Below are positions 12,665-13,754 of a DNA stretch of 13,754 nt, piece after piece. Both the position numbers and the translations under genes were made by a program. This stretch comes from Microbacteriaceae bacterium. Lineage in GTDB: Bacteria; Actinomycetota; Actinomycetes; Actinomycetales; Microbacteriaceae. The stretch lies in assembly GCA_947453285.1 (NCBI GenBank), contig CANGGA010000011.1:1-13754 (forward strand), written 5' to 3'. The notes beneath the pieces were generated by a model. It did not search any database. It was given only the letters and a program-made list of their open reading frames with translations, and was not told the origin of the DNA. How positions within the stretch are numbered: position 1 is the first letter of the stretch; every line of letters starts with the position of its first letter.

Positions 12665-13754
12665 GCATGATGGGTGGCCGTCGTCGCGGCCCAGCTGGTG
12701 CGCCAGACAAAGGCCCAAAGGCCAGCTTCAAGACGCTTCTGCCTTATCTCGCAGATCACAAGAAGCCGCTAATCATTGCCGTCATCTTGTCGATTTGCGG
12801 TGCCGGTGTTTCACTCGCCCAGCCGCTTGTCGTTGGTCAGCTGATTACCGCAGTGCAGAACCAGCAGCCAACAACCATGCTGGTTGTAGCCCTGATGGCC
12901 GTGGTTGTCGGCTCGGCAACCTCTGACGGTTTCATGCGCTACCTGCTCGCCAAGGCCGGCGAGGGCATTGTTCGCACCGCCCGAGTCTCACTTGCGGCTC
13001 GCCTGCTTCGCCTGCCGATTGTCGAATATGACCGTCGTCGCACCGGCGACCTGGTGTCACGCACCAGCTCAGACACCACGCTCTTGCGTGCCGTGCTCAC
13101 CCAGGGATTGATCGACCTAGCCGGTGGCATCTTGATCTTCATCGGTGCGGTTATCGCGATGGCATTCATCGACCCGCTATTGCTTGGCCTCACCGTGTTG
13201 ATGCTTTCGATTGCAATCGGTGCAGTGACTTTCACATCAAAGAAGATTCGAAGCGCGACCACCAAAGCTCAGGAGCGAGTTGGCGACATGTCAGCTGCTG
13301 TCGAGCGCGCGCTGAGTGCGGTTAGAACCATTCGTGCGGCTCGCGCAGAAATTCGCGAAACCGAGCAGGTTCAGAATGCTTCTGACGAAGCATATGTTCA
13401 AGGCGTGAAGATCGCAAAGATCAGCTCTGCGATTGCACCTATCGGTGGCCTGGCTTTCAACAGCGCGTTCATCGTTGTGCTCGGTGTTGGTGGCTATCGC
13501 GTTGCCTCTGGCGCAACCACCGTTGCTTCGCTGGTTAGCTTCATCTTGTTGATGTTCTTGATGATGCGACCAGTCGGCACAGCATTCGGTGCAATCACCT
13601 CGGTGCAGTCTGCGCTCGGCGCGCTGGCGCGCATCCAAGAAATTTTGAATCTGCCAGTCGAAGAGGCAGACGGCCAAGAGCTTGCAGTGCGCAAGGCTCG
13701 CAACAAAACCGCAATCGAATTCAAGAATGTTTCGTTCGGTTATGCGCCGACCCC
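12661..13754 (+). CDS. ABC exporter half-transporter, permease fused to ATPase (3' truncated by window edge)
   Basis: The frame is open from the ATG at 12661 to the window end (364 complete codons). It encodes the membrane domain of a type IV (MsbA/LmrA-like) ABC exporter. After a basic, glycine-rich N-terminus (GGRRRG) come six likely membrane helices at about residues 36-58, 72-95, 147-170, 171-190, 256-278 and 287-308. The coupling-helix segment TGDLVSRTSSDTTLLR (128-143) is typical of the family. The nucleotide-binding domain starts with IEFKNVSFGYAP at about 352; the Walker motifs fall outside the window. It overlaps the methyltransferase gene as ATGA and has its own AAAGGAG site. Actinobacterial half-transporters of this kind often come as adjacent pairs, so a second one may follow. 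The substrate (drug, lipid or peptide) cannot be told from this part. Confidence 0.92.
   Translation, partial: MSMMGGRRRGPAGAPDKGPKASFKTLLPYLADHKKPLIIAVILSICGAGVSLAQPLVVGQLITAVQNQQPTTMLVVALMAVVVGSATSDGFMRYLLAKAGEGIVRTARVSLAARLLRLPIVEYDRRRTGDLVSRTSSDTTLLRAVLTQGLIDLAGGILIFIGAVIAMAFIDPLLLGLTVLMLSIAIGAVTFTSKKIRSATTKAQERVGDMSAAVERALSAVRTIRAARAEIRETEQVQNASDEAYVQGVKIAKISSAIAPIGGLAFNSAFIVVLGVGGYRVASGATTVASLVSFILLMFLMMRPVGTAFGAITSVQSALGALARIQEILNLPVEEADGQELAVRKARNKTAIEFKNVSFGYAPT

Overview
The window looks like a chromosomal segment of an actinobacterium, most likely a small-genome member of the Microbacteriaceae (for example the freshwater Luna/Rhodoluna/Aquiluna type). This placement is an inference. 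It rests on the gene order ribD-ribE-ribBA-ribH with a fused RibBA, the actinobacterial Trp-His motif in RibH, moderate G+C (mid-50s percent by eye, not computed), very tight gene packing, and a NodIJ/Drr-like ABC-2 exporter. No tRNA, rRNA, CRISPR array, insertion sequence or phage integrase was seen, and no stretch over 300 bases lacks a gene.

Region 1 (1-3163, + strand) is the 3' part of a riboflavin operon: the reductase end of RibD, riboflavin synthase, bifunctional DHBP synthase/GTP cyclohydrolase II, and lumazine synthase, followed by an unrecognised four-helix membrane protein. All four junctions are the one-base stop/start overlap TAATG, so the five genes look translationally coupled. 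The small membrane protein lacks an obvious Shine-Dalgarno sequence of its own. A strong GC hairpin flanked by A and T runs (3173-3206) closes the operon and can also serve the convergent gene on the other side.

Region 2 (3219-8981, - strand) is one 1920-residue gene for a secreted subtilisin-like (S8, proteinase K-type) protease. It has a signal peptide, an I9 propeptide, an intact Asp/His/Ser catalytic domain and about 16 fibronectin type III domains. The last twelve are six copies of a two-domain module repeating every ~193 residues (~579 bp). There is no sortase signal or C-terminal membrane anchor.

Region 3 (9037-11687, - strand) is an ABC-2 export operon: one ATPase and two related NodJ-like permeases, the latter overlapping by ATGA. 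Its 3' end lies 55 bp upstream of the protease gene on the same strand, so the protease may be partly co-transcribed. A 7-bp hairpin sits just in front of the protease ribosome binding site.

Region 4 (11801-13754, + strand) runs divergently. It holds a probable adenine-specific DNA methyltransferase with an NPPF motif, overlapping by ATGA an ABC exporter half-transporter that runs off the window. The shared divergent intergenic region carries an 8-bp inverted repeat whose arms overlap the candidate -10 boxes of both promoters, and the methyltransferase may be translated from a leaderless mRNA.

Most of the window is ordinary housekeeping and transport. The parts with the most unexplained structure are the super-repeat protease, the paired -10 elements in the divergent promoter, the methyltransferase/exporter pair, and the small membrane protein ending the riboflavin operon.
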